Positions 6,388-8,277 of a stretch of DNA of 8,277 nucleotides are shown here, in pieces. The stretch lies in contig SCTD01000028.1 in the NCBI GenBank assembly GCA_004299215.1, positions 1-8,277 on the forward strand, given 5' to 3'. This DNA is from Frankiales bacterium (GTDB lineage: Bacteria > Actinomycetota > Actinomycetes > Mycobacteriales > SCTD01). The translations under genes and the position numbers were made by a program. The notes under the pieces were generated by a model. The model was given only the letters and a program-made list of their open reading frames with translations, did no database searches and was not told where the DNA came from. Numbering within the stretch: the stretch's first letter is position 1; each line of letters starts with the position of its first letter.

Positions 6388-6394
6388 CAGATCC

Positions 6395-7981
6395 GTGCGG
6401 CGTCCGACCGTGGGGCAGGCCGTGGTCGCGCTGGTCGTCACGGCCGGGCTCGTGCGCATCGGGCTGGTCGTGGGACACCTGAGCAGCCGGCACCTGAACG
6501 AGGACCAGGCATCGGTCCTGCTGGCGGCGCAGGAGCTGCTGCGCGGTCAGGTCCACCAGCCGTCCTTCCCCGGCCAGAGCTACGGCGTGGTGTTCGAGGG
6601 GCTGGGCGCCGCGGCCGGCTCGCTGGTGGGGATCCCGCCGGTGGTGGGGCTGACGGCCACGCTCGCCCTGCTCTGGTACGCGGGATGGGTGGTCGTCGCC
6701 GCCGGTGCGTGGGACGCCGGCGCGCGAGCGACCGGCCTGCTGGCGGCCGCGGCGCCGCTGCTGCTCGCGGTCTACCCCGTCTACTACGCCTCGGTCTTCA
6801 CCGTCGGGCTCGGCCGGCTGCTCGGGGTCGTCGCCGCGGTGCTGCTGTGGCGCCGCCGCTGGGTGCCGCTGGGCGTAGGTGCGGGGGCCCTCGCCGTCGT
6901 CTTCGACCCGTCCAGCGTCCTGCTGCCGGTCGTCGGGGCGCTGCTGGCCGGTCGGGCCCTGGTCGGGGCGGTGCGCGCGCAGTGGCTGTCCGTGGCGTTC
7001 GCCTGCCAGCCGGCGCTGGCGTGGGCGGCCTGGCGGCGCTGGTTCGCCGTCACCCACCCCGATCACGTCCTGCACGCCGCGCCGTCGGTCGACCCGTCGT
7101 GGTCGGGTCTGACGGAGGTCGTCACCCGCGGCCCGCACTACGCGGGCTCGTTCTCCCTCGCGGTGCTTCCCGGCGGCTGGCCGGTGCTGGTCCTCGTGGC
7201 ACTGGTCTTCCTGGCGTGCCTGCTGCTGGGAGGCTGGCAGGTGCGCGCCGCCGCCGTGGCTCTCGCCGCCCTGACCGCCCTGATCGCGGCGACGCCGCGG
7301 GCGCTCGACGACGTCAGCCCGTTCCTGCCGGGATCGCGGGTCTTCCTGGCCGTCCCGTACGCCGTCGTGCTGCTCGCCGCGGCCGTCGAGCCCCGGCTGG
7401 TCGGACAGCGCCTGCGCTCCGCGGTGCTCCCGGTCGCCGCAGCGGTGGTGCTGGTCTCGGCCTGCGCCGGGGCGGTGCGCTGGCAGAGCTCGGCCGGGGT
7501 GATCCTGGCCGCTGCCGCGACGGCGCCCGTGGTGCCGCTCGTCCCCGAGCAGGAGATGGAGCAGCGCTGCCGGGCGGCTCGGGAGCTCGGCACCGAGCTG
7601 GTGGTGTTCCTGGACGACCGCGCCGCGGCCTACGGCTGCCCGGTGCTTCTCGACGACGCCCCGGCGACGCTGCTGCCGGCCTACGAGCGGCGTACGTGGC
7701 GGCTCTACGAGGAGGCCGACGAGGTCCGCGGCCGCGTCGCGGTGGTCGGGAACGCGGAGCTGTGCGGGACGGCCACCGCCGTCGGCCTGGTCTGCCGCCC
7801 GGCGCCCGGCTCGCTCCCCGCGGTGGTGGTCGAGCCGGCCGGCATGTCGAGCCTGCAGGCGCTCCGCGCGCTCGGCGTGTTCGTGCGGCCCTTCGGGCCG
7901 GGCTGCGTGCCCGAGCGGCCGGAGACGTGCGTCCAGGCGCTCCCCGGCGGGAGCGGGCGGTCGCAGGGTGCGCGCTCGTGA
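6395..7981 (+). CDS. Polytopic GT-C/PMT-like membrane protein with Cys-rich C-terminal domain
   Basis: A 528-residue protein with about 9-10 hydrophobic segments between residues 9 and 375, and a soluble C-terminal part of about 150 residues. After the first helix comes NEDQASVLLAAQELLRGQV, with E36-D37 as candidate catalytic acids, then FPGQSYGVVFEGLGAA (58-73). This resembles the first loop of dolichyl-phosphate-mannose-type (PMT/ArnT-like) transferases, where an acid followed by a G-Q-x-Y-G motif is common. The tail (about 376-528) has six cysteines (392, 415, 457, 467, 504, 512), which could form disulfides outside the cell. GTG 6395 is set by the ribosome binding site at 6382-6387; the frame upstream is antisense to the - strand gene and non-coding. 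The stop overlaps the next start (GTGA), so the two are translationally coupled and probably act in one pathway. Substrate unknown; a non-enzymatic membrane protein cannot be excluded. Confidence 0.75.
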   Translation: MRRPTVGQAVVALVVTAGLVRIGLVVGHLSSRHLNEDQASVLLAAQELLRGQVHQPSFPGQSYGVVFEGLGAAAGSLVGIPPVVGLTATLALLWYAGWVVVAAGAWDAGARATGLLAAAAPLLLAVYPVYYASVFTVGLGRLLGVVAAVLLWRRRWVPLGVGAGALAVVFDPSSVLLPVVGALLAGRALVGAVRAQWLSVAFACQPALAWAAWRRWFAVTHPDHVLHAAPSVDPSWSGLTEVVTRGPHYAGSFSLAVLPGGWPVLVLVALVFLACLLLGGWQVRAAAVALAALTALIAATPRALDDVSPFLPGSRVFLAVPYAVVLLAAAVEPRLVGQRLRSAVLPVAAAVVLVSACAGAVRWQSSAGVILAAAATAPVVPLVPEQEMEQRCRAARELGTELVVFLDDRAAAYGCPVLLDDAPATLLPAYERRTWRLYEEADEVRGRVAVVGNAELCGTATAVGLVCRPAPGSLPAVVVEPAGMSSLQALRALGVFVRPFGPGCVPERPETCVQALPGGSGRSQGARS

Positions 7982-8277
7982 GGGCGCTCTGGGACGGGCC
8001 GGTCGGCTTCTGCCTGCGCGTCTACCTCGTCGTGCGCGTGGGGCTGCTCGCCCTCGGGCTGCTGGTCTCCGGGCTGCTGCAGCACGGCCCCGACGTCGGC
8101 GCGCCGGGCTGGCCCGCACCGCCGGTCGGCGGCTGGTCGAGCGCGGTCACGGCGTGGGAGACCGGGGACGCGCTCTGGTACCTGCGGATCGCCTCGCAGG
8201 GCTACGCCACCGACGACGGCAGCGGGGCGTTCTTCCCCCTCTACCCGCTGCTCGTCCGCGCGGTCGGCGAGCAGCGG
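7978..8277 (+). CDS. PIG-V-like mannosyltransferase, N-terminal part (partial)
   Basis: The first 100 codons of a gene cut by the window edge. GTG 7978 overlaps the preceding stop as GTGA, which supports the start and indicates translational coupling. After a first membrane helix (about 13-34) and a Gly/Pro-rich loop comes WETGDALWYLRIASQGY (60-76), then AFFPLYPLLVRAVG (84-97). These are hallmarks of the bacterial PIG-V/GPI-mannosyltransferase-2-like family of GT-C enzymes, with D64 the probable catalytic acid facing the outside. Family members use a polyprenyl-phosphate sugar donor, usually mannose; the acceptor in this organism is unknown. The remaining helices lie outside the window. Confidence 0.8.
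   Translation, partial: MRALWDGPVGFCLRVYLVVRVGLLALGLLVSGLLQHGPDVGAPGWPAPPVGGWSSAVTAWETGDALWYLRIASQGYATDDGSGAFFPLYPLLVRAVGEQR

Larger units (their letters stand above)
6299..6394. promoter_or_regulatory. Divergent intergenic control region
   Basis: These 96 bases separate the two divergent membrane-protein genes and must hold promoters for both. They contain opposing -10-like hexamers, a 7-bp inverted repeat with 32-base spacing, a perfect 14-base palindrome and the ribosome binding site of the + strand gene, each listed separately. No convincing -35 element was found on either strand. Confidence 0.6.

Noticed and set aside
4694..6394. Upstream extension of the + strand frame that ends at 7981
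   Set aside because: The frame is open but reads as Arg/Gln/Glu-rich shadow antisense to a clear membrane protein; the strong ribosome binding site at 6382-6387 fixes the start at 6395.
6299..8119. Upstream extension of the - strand frame that ends at 4619
   Set aside because: It is antisense to two membrane protein genes and has shadow-like composition; the membrane protein proper begins at GTG 6298.

Overview
The window is very GC-rich (codon third positions are almost all G or C) and looks like chromosome of an actinobacterium. A Nocardioides-type or related high-GC genus is my guess; nothing here fixes the genus. All genes encode secreted, envelope or membrane-linked proteins, apart from one small zinc-ribbon-like protein. 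Coding density is near total: the longest stretch between genes is 96 bases, and I see no RNA gene, mobile element, CRISPR array or origin.

Left part (1-4675, all + strand): the 3' end of a secreted protein, with a Ser/Pro repeat linker and a C-terminal P (proprotein convertase-type) domain; then a DUF5318-type protein with two CxxC pairs; then a complete class A penicillin-binding protein (ponA-like, glycosyltransferase plus transpeptidase); then a GT87/DUF2029 polyprenyl-sugar-dependent glycosyltransferase. As I recall it, DUF5318 - ponA1 - DUF2029 is also the gene order of mycobacterial Rv0049-Rv0050-Rv0051, so this is an old actinobacterial cell-wall neighbourhood. The P-domain gene seems to be a separate unit, because the DUF5318 gene has its own start-proximal promoter-like sequence.

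Right part (4619-8277): three further multi-spanning membrane proteins of GT-C-like architecture. One is on the - strand (4619-6298) and runs tail-to-tail into the GT87 gene with a 57-base overlap. Two are on the + strand (6395-7981 and 7978 to the edge), joined by a GTGA overlap; the second is PIG-V-like. The divergent pair is separated by a 96-base control region with an inverted repeat, a perfect 14-base palindrome and opposing -10-like hexamers.

Taken together: PonA polymerises and crosslinks peptidoglycan outside the membrane, while the four GT-C-like proteins probably transfer sugars from lipid carriers to envelope glycans or glycolipids on the same face. Donors and acceptors cannot be read from the sequence. 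No clear new defence or mobile system is present. The most unusual signals are regulatory: a perfect 14-base inverted repeat enclosing the start codon of the DUF5318 gene, the structured divergent promoter, and a recurring -10-like hexamer about 7 bases before start codons that have no Shine-Dalgarno sequence.
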